Source: a virus. From it: 34,600 bases of DNA. The notes under the pieces are model-generated. The model saw nothing but the letters and a program-made list of their open reading frames with translations. It made no database searches and had not been told where the DNA came from. The stretch spans positions 1 to 34,600 of the IMG/VR virus record IMGVR_UViG_3300023237_001126, one strand, 5' to 3'. Shown piece after piece: positions 16,631-24,124 of this stretch (positions are counted from its first letter, which is position 1; every line of letters starts with the position of its first letter). The position numbers were made by a program, and so were the translations under genes.

Positions 16631-17577
16631 AAAATATACTTGTAACAGGTGCGGCTGGTTTTATGGGCAGCCATTTATGCGATCGCCTCCTTGCTGATGG
16701 TCATAATGTAATTGGTGTAGATAATTTATTCAGGGGTAGTATAAATAACTTACAGATGGGAAATCCTGCATTCGAATTAGATCAATGCGATTTATCATAC
16801 GATAGTAGCAGATTGCATCTCCGACAGATTATCCAATCAGAAAAAATTGATACAGTATTTCATTATGCTGCAATCAATGGAACGGAATATTTTTATGATA
16901 TACCGTATGAGGTTTTTAGGGATAATAATCAGATAACAAGAAATGTTCTAGGTGCATTAGCTGGTACGACTGTTAAAAAGTTTGTATATACATCCTCTTC
17001 TGAAGTTTATGGTGATGAGCCAATTATACCAACTCCAGAAACTAGTCCAATACTGCTTAATATATTTTCAGATAGAGACAGTTATGCTAGCTCGAAAGCT
17101 ATGGGGGAATTTGATGTAAAATTTTCTTGTGAGAGGTCTAATATATCCTATGTTATTCTGAGACCATTTAATACATACGGGTCGAGAATGGTAGATACTA
17201 AATATGGTCAAGTTATTCCTGAATTTATTAAAAGAGTATCTGATGATGCGAAATTTACTATTATAGGGGACGGGACTCAGCAGAGAAGTTTCTGCCATAT
17301 TAGTGATCATGTACGATTGGTAGTATCAGGTATTAATAAAATGCATAACGAGATTATAAATATTGGCAATCAAGAAATGATTACAATTAATAACTTAGCT
17401 GAGCGGATACATAAAATAGCCAATAGAGAATTTAAGCCGAAATATTTAACAGGGCGAGAATACGATACTCAACATAGACAGCCATGTATATCTAAAATAA
17501 ATAAATTATATCCAGAGTATAAATTTGCCAATTTAGATAAAGAGCTTAATATATTATATAATGAACCTACTTATTAG
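16627..17577 (+). CDS. NAD-dependent nucleotide-sugar epimerase/dehydratase (extended SDR)
   Basis: Extended SDR with TGAAGFMGSHLCDRL (GxxGxxG, 7-15), VDNLFRGSINNL, FHYAAINGTEYF, the Ser active-site strand FVYTSSSEVYGD, and the catalytic YASSK (Tyr153, Lys157). FNTYGSRM, IIGDGTQQRSFCHISD and INIGN follow in the standard order. Members with this pattern include UDP-glucose 4-epimerases and UDP-glucuronate decarboxylases. Because the gene directly follows a UDP-glucose-dehydrogenase relative, a UDP-uronate substrate is plausible but not shown. It overlaps the next gene by 17 nt. Confidence 0.88.
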   Translation: MKNILVTGAAGFMGSHLCDRLLADGHNVIGVDNLFRGSINNLQMGNPAFELDQCDLSYDSSRLHLRQIIQSEKIDTVFHYAAINGTEYFYDIPYEVFRDNNQITRNVLGALAGTTVKKFVYTSSSEVYGDEPIIPTPETSPILLNIFSDRDSYASSKAMGEFDVKFSCERSNISYVILRPFNTYGSRMVDTKYGQVIPEFIKRVSDDAKFTIIGDGTQQRSFCHISDHVRLVVSGINKMHNEIINIGNQEMITINNLAERIHKIANREFKPKYLTGREYDTQHRQPCISKINKLYPEYKFANLDKELNILYNEPTY

Positions 17578-17956
17578 TATACCAGTTGGAGACGCCTTTG
17601 ATAAATTGTCTATATTAGAAATTAAAAGAGATCATGCAGATAATAATACTCCACAAAAAACGAATATAGAGAATGAGATTAATTCTCTCAGCGGTGATTT
17701 AAATCATTTATGGGAAGGTGGAGGTGATAGACTTCTCAATCTGTATGATGAGTTGAAATCGACTAATTTAGAGATGTGGGTCATTGAAGATTCTATTAGA
17801 CTAAAGGAGAAAGCTAAACAATTTGATTCAGAGTTCATTCAGCTAGCTAGAGATGTATATTACACTAACGATAGACGGTGTAGAGAAAAAAATAAGATAA
17901 GTAAGTTAATGGGGAGCAATTTAGTTGAAGAGAAAATTTACGAAAGTTATGAGTAA
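17561..17956 (+). CDS. DUF6165-like protein
   Basis: The N-terminal LLISIPVGDAFDKLSILEIK matches the start of the DUF6165 family, small proteins encoded in bacterial polysaccharide loci and having no known activity. The rest is helical (DELKSTNLEMWVIEDSIRLK, QFIQLARDVYYTNDRR), ending in a basic stretch. The length of 131 aa suits the family. It overlaps both neighbours (17 nt upstream, 8 nt downstream), so it belongs to the glycan operon. Confidence 0.65.
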   Translation: MNLLISIPVGDAFDKLSILEIKRDHADNNTPQKTNIENEINSLSGDLNHLWEGGGDRLLNLYDELKSTNLEMWVIEDSIRLKEKAKQFDSEFIQLARDVYYTNDRRCREKNKISKLMGSNLVEEKIYESYE

Positions 17957-18683
17957 AGTTTGTTTAATATATCAGCCAGCAGGTATAGGTGATATATTAT
18001 TTTGCCAGGGAATTGCGAAGAATTTTGTAGATCGTGGATATAGAGTTATATTTCCAATTTTAAATCGGTTGATGTTTTTACAGGATTATATTAATAACCC
18101 CGGTGTAGAGTTTGTAGACGAAGCCTTAGAGTTTGAATATAAAGATAAGTATAATCAATCTATAGGGTCCTATAATGAAGATAATTTTTCATTTGTAAAT
18201 ACAGATACATCAACTAGCCAGATACCCTCAAATAGCCCTAATGGTATATATATAATGCCATCAAAATATGAACATATAGGTCTAAATTTTAGAGAGTGGT
18301 CATCGGGATTCAATCTAATACGAAATAAGGCTAGGGAGGATAAACTTTTCTATGACATTTTAAAGCTAACCGATAAAGATGAGTATGCAGTATGTAATAA
18401 CAAGTACGGTACGCCACCAAACACTATTGAATACCCAATCCCAGAAATTGAATCTAAACGAAGAATAGTACATATGGAATTTATAGATGGTACTAATATT
18501 ATGGACTGGTGTAAGGTGCTTGAACGGGCAAATGGTATAGTAACTGTGGATACCTGTATATTATATATTATGACGATGCTGAAAATAACACATTATGATA
18601 TGTACTACTGCTATCTGCGACCTGGTTGGACTAAAGAGCAATATAATGAAATTACACCCTTTGCTTGGAAATATTTAAACTAA
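17949..18683 (+). CDS. GT-B/GT9-like glycosyltransferase-related protein
   Basis: The N-terminus VCLIYQPAGIGDILFCQGIA has the 'GxGDxL' loop seen in ADP-heptose-transferase-like (GT9) and related GT-B proteins. The C-terminal half has RIVHMEFIDGTNIMDWCKVL and ANGIVTVDTCILYIMTMLKI, resembling the GT9 segment in which the acceptor/donor loop carries D-(T/S) after a short helix. I chose ATG 17949 over the in-frame TTG at 17925: it gives 244 aa and the usual 8-nt overlap. It might be an inactive relative rather than an enzyme. Confidence 0.55.
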   Translation: MSKVCLIYQPAGIGDILFCQGIAKNFVDRGYRVIFPILNRLMFLQDYINNPGVEFVDEALEFEYKDKYNQSIGSYNEDNFSFVNTDTSTSQIPSNSPNGIYIMPSKYEHIGLNFREWSSGFNLIRNKAREDKLFYDILKLTDKDEYAVCNNKYGTPPNTIEYPIPEIESKRRIVHMEFIDGTNIMDWCKVLERANGIVTVDTCILYIMTMLKITHYDMYYCYLRPGWTKEQYNEITPFAWKYLN

Positions 18684-18690
18684 TAAAGTT

Positions 18691-19302
18691 ATGGGAGATT
18701 TAAGTATATTTGACTTATCACATATTAAGAATACTAATAATATAAATGTATTAGTAGAAACAGGCACATTTAAAGGTGACGGTACCTTGTTTGCAAAGTC
18801 TGTTTTTGATACAGTACACTCTATAGAGATAGATGAAGAGCTTTATAATGACGCTACCGAAAGATTTAAAGATGAGCCAAATATTAATATATATTTAGGA
18901 AATTCAGTAGACATATTACCTAGAGTATTACCCGCTATTACTGAAAATGTATTATTTTGGCTGGATGCTCACTTCCCAGGTGCAGATTGTCATAAAAAAG
19001 CATATGATAGTGAGTCGGATAAAGTAAAAAGAATTCCACTCACTGAAGAGTTAAAGCTAATCTGCTCCTTAAGATCTGGTAACGATGTAATTATTATAGA
19101 TGATTTATGGTTATATGAGGATGGTCCGTTCGCATGGGGATCGTGGGATGATCACTCCGCAACGTGTGGGTTTAATGTTACTAGAGAAGACCTAATGAAG
19201 GGAGAGACTCTTGATGAGAGTATAGAATTGCTCTCCAATACGCATAATATCCGACGGCAGTACGACCATCAGGGATATCTCATCTGCACACCTATTATTT
19301 AA
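18691..19302 (+). CDS. SAM-dependent methyltransferase-like protein
   Basis: A class I Rossmann methyltransferase pattern: motif I is NVLVETGTFKGDGTLFA, motif II ends in the acidic VHSIEIDEELYNDA, and motif IV-like NVLFWLDAHFPGADCH and VIIIDDLWLYED follow. The 'ETGTFKGDGT' loop is typical of methyltransferases found in sugar and polysaccharide loci. The substrate may be a glycan hydroxyl. It lies 7 nt after the GT-B-like gene and 1 nt before the GME gene, so it is in the same operon. Confidence 0.72.
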   Translation: MGDLSIFDLSHIKNTNNINVLVETGTFKGDGTLFAKSVFDTVHSIEIDEELYNDATERFKDEPNINIYLGNSVDILPRVLPAITENVLFWLDAHFPGADCHKKAYDSESDKVKRIPLTEELKLICSLRSGNDVIIIDDLWLYEDGPFAWGSWDDHSATCGFNVTREDLMKGETLDESIELLSNTHNIRRQYDHQGYLICTPII

Positions 19303-19303
19303 T

Positions 19304-20299
19304 ATGAAAGACAATCAAACAAAAACAGCTCTGGTATTAGGGGCAGGTGGATTCATCGGGAATCACCTTGTTAATAGATTAAAGGATGAAGGTTATTGGG
19401 TTCGGGGGGTAGATTTAGTACCACCAGAATATGAAAAAATATCCTCCGCAGATGAATTTATTATAGGTGATTTAAGAGATACCGGATTTACATCTGTATG
19501 TATGACCTCCCCAAATCAAATATCCAAGACTGCAGGAGGCTTTGATGAAGTATACCAATTAGCGGCTGATATGGGTGGCGCTGGGTATATATTTACTGGA
19601 GATCATGACGCAAATGTGATGCATAATTCTGCTACAGTTAATCTTAATGTAGCTCACCACTCAAATCTGCTGGGGGTAAAGAAATTATTTTACAGTAGCT
19701 CTGCATGTATGTATCCTGAGTATAATCAACTTGATCCTAATAACCCTAATTGCTCAGAAGATTCTGCATATCCAGCCGCTCCAGATTCAGAGTATGGATG
19801 GGAAAAACTGTTTAGTGAGCGACTGTATTTAGCTTATGCTAAAAACTATAAATTGAATGTAAGAATCGCGAGATTTCATAACATATACGGCCCTAAGGGT
19901 ACATATAAGGGAGGGAGAGAAAAGGCTCCGGCTGCAATATGCAGAAAGGTAATTACTGCTACAGATACTATCGAGATTTGGGGTGACGGGAAACAAACTA
20001 GATCATTTTTATATATAGACGAATGTATTGAAGCTATTCGAAGAATTATGGAGAGTGAGGTAACGGAACCACTCAATGTTGGCTCGGATGAAATGGTAAC
20101 AATAAATGAATTAGTAAATATAGCTGAGACCGTAGAAGGTAAACAGTTACGTAGAGAATATAAACTAGACGCACCACGGGGAGTAGCTGGTAGAAATTCC
20201 TGCAATAAACTAATTATGGAAAAACTTGGTTGGGCCCCAAACTTTTCGCTTGAAAAAGGTATAGGTATAACCTATAATTGGATAAAGAACCAATTATGA
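19304..20299 (+). CDS. GDP-mannose 3,5-epimerase-like SDR
   Basis: GME converts GDP-D-mannose to GDP-L-galactose (and GDP-L-gulose). Signature segments match that enzyme closely: GAGGFIGNHLVNRL, YWVRGVDLVPPEYE, YQLAADMGGAGYIF, the SSSACMYPE loop with Cys135, the catalytic Tyr164-GWE-Lys168, RFHNIYGPKGTYKGGREKAP, and IWGDGKQTRSFLYIDE. The length of 331 aa is normal for the family. In the cassette it would supply a GDP-L-sugar, perhaps for the GT10-like transferase. Its stop overlaps the next start by 4 nt (ATGA). Confidence 0.92.
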   Translation: MKDNQTKTALVLGAGGFIGNHLVNRLKDEGYWVRGVDLVPPEYEKISSADEFIIGDLRDTGFTSVCMTSPNQISKTAGGFDEVYQLAADMGGAGYIFTGDHDANVMHNSATVNLNVAHHSNLLGVKKLFYSSSACMYPEYNQLDPNNPNCSEDSAYPAAPDSEYGWEKLFSERLYLAYAKNYKLNVRIARFHNIYGPKGTYKGGREKAPAAICRKVITATDTIEIWGDGKQTRSFLYIDECIEAIRRIMESEVTEPLNVGSDEMVTINELVNIAETVEGKQLRREYKLDAPRGVAGRNSCNKLIMEKLGWAPNFSLEKGIGITYNWIKNQL

Positions 20300-20889
20300 A
20301 ATTAACAAATATTCCAGTATATGACGGAGAAATGATCCACGATCGCTTTGCGTATAAATACTTCCGAGAAAATACATCACCGTTAGGCAATATTGTAGCT
20401 TTTAGAGCTCCAATGGATGTACCCGTACATAATATGATTGATCTGGAGGATGTGCTTGAAGAGGATACTATTACTAGTAGAGATGCCATTAATTTTTGTT
20501 GGGAAATACCCAACCTTTGCGCACTCGGCGCTGTAGCATTTCAAAGATTATTTAATACTCATATAGCATCAATTTTATCTTCTAAAATAATAAATAAGCC
20601 TATTGCTGTAGATGGTGATGACCTAATGGTTCCAGAAAAGTTTACAGGGCATGACGGCGTTCAATATGACGAAGGTAAGTGTAGTGTTTCTATTACATAC
20701 TCAAAATACGACGTCGCATTAGGACATACGGGTATTAATGTTGTTGCTGGTACAAAGGCACCAGGATTTGCATATTCTACTAATATGAATGATGAGCAAT
20801 GTGAAGAATTTATGCGTCTATGTATTGAGCAGTTTTACTTTATTTTAGGAGGCCTTTTTACTGCTACGACTAAAATTATAATAAAATGA
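20296..20889 (+). CDS. DUF366-like protein
   Basis: I chose ATG 20296, which overlaps the GME stop, over a TTG at 20278. The protein (197 aa) shows the pattern I associate with DUF366: an N-terminal IPVYDGEMIHDRFAYKYF, then IVAFRAPMDV, NMIDLEDVLEEDTI, an internal FQRLFNTHI, a VDGDDLMV strand, and CSVSITYSKYDVALGHTGIN. The family has no settled biochemical function. I recall, without being able to check, that DUF366 proteins have been linked to phage 7-deazaguanine DNA modification; FolE and QueD in this window make that relevant. It is followed by the gp62-like gene with a 4-nt overlap. Confidence 0.6.
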   Translation: MKLTNIPVYDGEMIHDRFAYKYFRENTSPLGNIVAFRAPMDVPVHNMIDLEDVLEEDTITSRDAINFCWEIPNLCALGAVAFQRLFNTHIASILSSKIINKPIAVDGDDLMVPEKFTGHDGVQYDEGKCSVSITYSKYDVALGHTGINVVAGTKAPGFAYSTNMNDEQCEEFMRLCIEQFYFILGGLFTATTKIIIK

Positions 20890-21263
20890 CCATATTTAAT
20901 ATTTTAAATTCTATATTATTTTCTAAAAAATATATAGATTTAAATCAGGACGACGAATCGCAGTTTAATTGTTATATGGTTAATAGATGGATGTCTATGT
21001 ACTCTATAGATATGGTATCTATTATTAATGATACATCAAATAGATATGGACATATAATAAAAACCAAAAGAGATCAATTCAATTGGCTCTATAATTTCTT
21101 CCCCCGCCTCCGTTTTAAGAGGATATCTTATATTAAAAAAGCAAAGGCAGCTGAAGATCAAGATAACTCTATCTCAAATGATGAGTTATTATTTCTTGCA
21201 AAAAATATGGAAATAAGTTCTAGAGAGTTGAGAGATTATAGATCCTTAGGGTTAATTAGTTGA
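20886..21263 (+). CDS. gp62: Sliding-clamp loader small subunit, T4 gp62-like
   Basis: T4 gp62 joins gp44 to load the gp45 clamp. The diagnostic central segment is present: FNCYMVNRWMSMYSIDMVS, followed by KTKRDQFNWLYNFFPRLRFK and ISYIKKAK, matching the FMVxxxLSxxP...HFNYLMxxxPRGKRYGKW region of T4 gp62. At 125 aa it is shorter than T4 gp62 (187 aa), lacking part of the N-terminal region. gp44 and gp45 are not in this window. The overlap with the DUF366-like gene implies joint expression. In T4 the clamp also activates late transcription, which fits the late promoters seen here. Confidence 0.65.
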   Translation: MTIFNILNSILFSKKYIDLNQDDESQFNCYMVNRWMSMYSIDMVSIINDTSNRYGHIIKTKRDQFNWLYNFFPRLRFKRISYIKKAKAAEDQDNSISNDELLFLAKNMEISSRELRDYRSLGLIS

Positions 21264-21293
21264 TATTTTTGAAAAAACCGATAATTATATTAT

Positions 21294-21719
21294 ATGAGAG
21301 AATCCATTGATAAATTAATACCAGAGAGAGGCTTAATCCAATTATCTGCCGAAACTTCGATCGATTTTAATATCGACGATTTTCAACTATCACGACTTAA
21401 CGGTGATGTACTATTATGCGAGTATATAGATATTACAGAAGATGGTGATAGTATCTATAGAAACGGTCTACATGTACCAATTCATAGCCAGACAAAAGCC
21501 TGGAGGAAAGCGAGAGTTGTACTTACCGGTCAAGATACTCAATGGTCAAGTGTAGGGGATGTTGTTATATTCCCGAACAACTTTGGAGTGGAAGTACATA
21601 AAATGGACGTGAAGGGTCACGGGTCGTTAAAGCATGGGGTATTTCTGAACGAGTCGCGTATATTTGGTGCATGCGAAGCAAAGGCATCATCTAAGGTGAA
21701 AAGTAAGGTTAAAGCTTAA
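21294..21719 (+). CDS. GroES-like/gp31-like co-chaperonin candidate
   Basis: The core has the layout of a Cpn10 barrel: NGDVLLCEYIDI, then a polar loop ITEDGDSIYRNGLHVPI that could be the GroEL-binding mobile loop, then KAWRKARVVLTGQD and SVGDVVIFPNNFGVEV (the 'GDxVxxxxxxG' strand of GroES), and a final strand HGVFLNESRIFG. T4 gp31 replaces host GroES to fold gp23. At 141 aa it has extra N- and C-terminal tails; the C-terminus is Lys-rich. The match is by pattern only. Confidence 0.5.
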   Translation: MRESIDKLIPERGLIQLSAETSIDFNIDDFQLSRLNGDVLLCEYIDITEDGDSIYRNGLHVPIHSQTKAWRKARVVLTGQDTQWSSVGDVVIFPNNFGVEVHKMDVKGHGSLKHGVFLNESRIFGACEAKASSKVKSKVKA

Positions 21720-21730
21720 TATTATAATTA

Positions 21731-22108
21731 ATGAAAATAGCTAGGGCAAGTTTACAATCTCTACTACTACAAAATGTAGCAGAGATTAGATTTAGACGAC
21801 GAACTATGGATTCCATTAGATCACCATATAGAACTATGCTGTGTACTAACAGTAATGAGATTTTATATGGAGTAAATGGTAGAACAACTCTAAATTTTAA
21901 GCCACCGAAAAAAGCTATAAAATATATACCAGCTGCAAAAAATATAGTACTTACTTGGGACTTATTAATGCAAGAGTTTAGGGCAGTATCTATGGAGGAT
22001 TGCGAGGTTATTAATAAATATCCAGCCACCGACGAATTTTGGAAGATGTTTAATGAGAAATTTTTTATAATGTCCCCTGAACAAAAACTTTTATATATGA
22101 ACGCATGA
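21731..22108 (+). CDS. Conserved T4-like phage protein, possible SH3-like (DUF2693-type) fold
   Basis: A 125-aa protein of a type I recall as conserved in aquatic T4-like phages: EIRFRRRTMDSIRSPYRTML, TLNFKPPKKAIKYIPAAKNI, LTWDLLMQEFRAVSMEDCEV, ATDEFWKMFNEKF. The 'FRRR...YRxMLCT' and 'VxWDLLMQ(E/D)(F/Y)R' segments resemble SH3 beta-barrel (DUF2693) phage proteins. Function is unknown. It overlaps the next start by 4 nt. Confidence 0.6.
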   Translation: MKIARASLQSLLLQNVAEIRFRRRTMDSIRSPYRTMLCTNSNEILYGVNGRTTLNFKPPKKAIKYIPAAKNIVLTWDLLMQEFRAVSMEDCEVINKYPATDEFWKMFNEKFFIMSPEQKLLYMNA

Positions 22109-22476
22109 TTAATTCTTTTTCTCTTAATGGAATGATTAACACCGAGAAGCTGGAAAAGAAGTTGGAGCACTTATTGCAGCGCGAAGTTAGATTTGAAGTA
22201 AACGGGAAGGTATTACGGCGAGGGAAGCTCCAGATATATCAGGTGAAAGATTTTTATATAAATTTTACAATTATTAATGATCGGGGCGATATTAAGAAAT
22301 ATGATGTACCGTATCCATTCGCAATAAATATAACCGAAGATAGCGCATTTTTAAGCTACACTTTAGAGCATTTAGCGTGCGGTAATAAAATGCTACATCA
22401 TAGGCTTAAGTGTGTTAATAAAATTAAGAAAAATAAATTATATAATAGTATTTTAAAAATTATACCTGATATTTAA
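22105..22476 (+). CDS. Hypothetical protein (123 aa)
   Basis: I do not recognise it. The N-terminus is helical (GMINTEKLEKKLEHLLQREV), followed by a beta-rich core (RFEVNGKVLRRGKLQIYQVK, FYINFTIIND) and a basic helical end (RLKCVNKIKKNKLYNSI). There is no signal or membrane segment. Start overlap with the preceding gene (ATGA) indicates translational coupling. Confidence 0.65.
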   Translation: MINSFSLNGMINTEKLEKKLEHLLQREVRFEVNGKVLRRGKLQIYQVKDFYINFTIINDRGDIKKYDVPYPFAINITEDSAFLSYTLEHLACGNKMLHHRLKCVNKIKKNKLYNSILKIIPDI

Positions 22477-22489
22477 AGTACTATTTAGA

Positions 22490-22517
22490 TTGACTTATCT
22501 ATTTTATTTCCTATAAT
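22490..22517 (+). promoter_or_regulatory. Sigma70-type promoter ahead of the helicase gene
   Basis: TTGACT (22490-22495), 16-nt spacer, perfect TATAAT (22512-22517). A start 7 nt on is base 22524, one base before the ATG at 22525, again predicting a leaderless mRNA. A second overlapping TATAAT at 22517-22522 has a poorer spacing. Confidence 0.55.
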
Positions 22518-22524
22518 ATAATAG

Positions 22525-24111
22525 ATGACAATCTTAAAGGACTTCCCTGATGGCTTTCAGCCACGACCTATTCAAATTAAGCTTTTAAATGATATTGAAA
22601 AAGCTTTTAAGGAGTATAATATTGTTATTTGTTCTGCTCCTACTGGTACAGGTAAATCTTTCTTAGCGAAAACTCTGAGTAATTCAGGAGTTGAAGTAGA
22701 TAATGATTTTGTAGATAGTGTAAACTCATACAGCGCGTATACCAATACCGGGACAAAATCACAATATCAAGGCACTGCCTGCTTAACTATAACAAAAGCC
22801 CTTCAGGAGCAATATAAAGAGCTATTTACTGACGGTGAATCGCTGAAGGGTAAAAGTAACTACCAATGCAAGGTAGATCCAAATGTAGATGTAGAGTTAG
22901 GGCCATGTGTATGTCTACCCAAGATAAAAAAAGATTGCTGGAGTAATGATATCTGCCCATATTTTTCTCAACGTAATAGATCCCTAACAAGTAAGTTTTC
23001 GATATATAATTACAATATGTTTATGGCATTGCCTGATCATCTTAAGAATCAGGAGTATATAATATGCGATGAAGCTAGTGAAATAGAGGATCAATTAGTA
23101 CAACATTTTTCACTATCATTAAATTCTAAGACTTTAAAATATCTTGAGATACCATCCCCAGAGCTCCCTAAGATCACAAACTATAAAAATTTCTACGATT
23201 GGCTAGTAACACTTGAAGCAGATATTGTAGATAGCTTAGATAAATACAAAGTTATAGTTCAATCAAATACAAAAACAGAATCAGCAGTTTCTAAATATAG
23301 AGCCTTGCTGAGGATGAGTGATAAGATAAATTTAATTATAAACTCCTGGAGCGAGTGTGAGTATGTGCTATCTATTACTGAGGGTAATCTTAATATTGTA
23401 CCATTGTATGTATCAGCCTTAAGCTCTGAGATATTTAAATATGGTAAAAAAATATTATTAATGTCTGCTACTATTATTGACCCTCAACATTTTGCAAAGT
23501 CTCTAGGTATTGAACGATATAAATTTGTTGAGGCTAAGTCTACTTTTCTTAGTGAGAAGTCCCCTATTCATATCTCTAATAAATTTAAATTAAATTATAA
23601 AAACCTCCAAGCTAATCTACCGAAGGTAACAAAAGCAATCCAAGATATATGTGATTTTCATGGAGAAGAAAAAGGCGCTATTCATACTCACACTGGGAGA
23701 ATTACAGACTATTTACGTGATAATTTACTAGGTGATCGTTTTCTATTCAGATTTCAAGATAACAATAATGAAAAACTAATTTTATCTCATACATTATCAG
23801 AGCTACCAACTGTAGTTGTCAGCCCGTCGATTACACATGGTGTTGATTTTAAGGATGATTTAGCCAGATTTCAGATTATAGTAAAATTACCATATCTACC
23901 GCTTGGAGATGCACGTGTCAAAGCGTTGTTTGAGGTTGATAGTGATTGGTATACAAACAAGATGCTAAGTACGTTAGTACAGTCCTCTGGAAGAGGTAGT
24001 AGAAGTCAAGATGATTGGTGTACTACATATATATTAGATGGTACAGCCGCCGCCGTAATTAATAGATCGAAAAACAAAATCCCAGAATCATTCCTAGAAC
24101 GGATTCATTAA
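22525..24111 (+). CDS. DinG/XPD-type superfamily 2 helicase with Fe-S-like cysteine cluster
   Basis: Motifs in order: Q-like FQPRPIQIKLLNDI, Walker A APTGTGKS (38-45), a four-cysteine insertion between motifs Ia and II (Cys114, Cys128 or Cys130, Cys138, Cys144) as in the Fe-S domain of XPD/DinG, motif II as DEAS (182-185) instead of DEAH, motif III-like LLMSATI, and motif VI VQSSGRGSRSQDD. The length of 528 aa is short for DinG but complete. Such helicases unwind DNA 5' to 3'. It probably acts in replication, repair or recombination. It has its own sigma70-type promoter, so it may be expressed early, unlike the head genes that follow. Confidence 0.85.
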   Translation: MTILKDFPDGFQPRPIQIKLLNDIEKAFKEYNIVICSAPTGTGKSFLAKTLSNSGVEVDNDFVDSVNSYSAYTNTGTKSQYQGTACLTITKALQEQYKELFTDGESLKGKSNYQCKVDPNVDVELGPCVCLPKIKKDCWSNDICPYFSQRNRSLTSKFSIYNYNMFMALPDHLKNQEYIICDEASEIEDQLVQHFSLSLNSKTLKYLEIPSPELPKITNYKNFYDWLVTLEADIVDSLDKYKVIVQSNTKTESAVSKYRALLRMSDKINLIINSWSECEYVLSITEGNLNIVPLYVSALSSEIFKYGKKILLMSATIIDPQHFAKSLGIERYKFVEAKSTFLSEKSPIHISNKFKLNYKNLQANLPKVTKAIQDICDFHGEEKGAIHTHTGRITDYLRDNLLGDRFLFRFQDNNNEKLILSHTLSELPTVVVSPSITHGVDFKDDLARFQIIVKLPYLPLGDARVKALFEVDSDWYTNKMLSTLVQSSGRGSRSQDDWCTTYILDGTAAAVINRSKNKIPESFLERIH

Positions 24112-24124
24112 CTAAATATAAGTA

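Noticed and set aside
20278-20295. TTG start for the DUF366-like protein
   Set aside because: ATG 20296 gives the usual ATGA overlap with the previous stop, and family similarity begins just after it.
20353-20360. TATAAATA as a late promoter
   Set aside because: It is within the DUF366-like coding region, with no start codon in the right place downstream.
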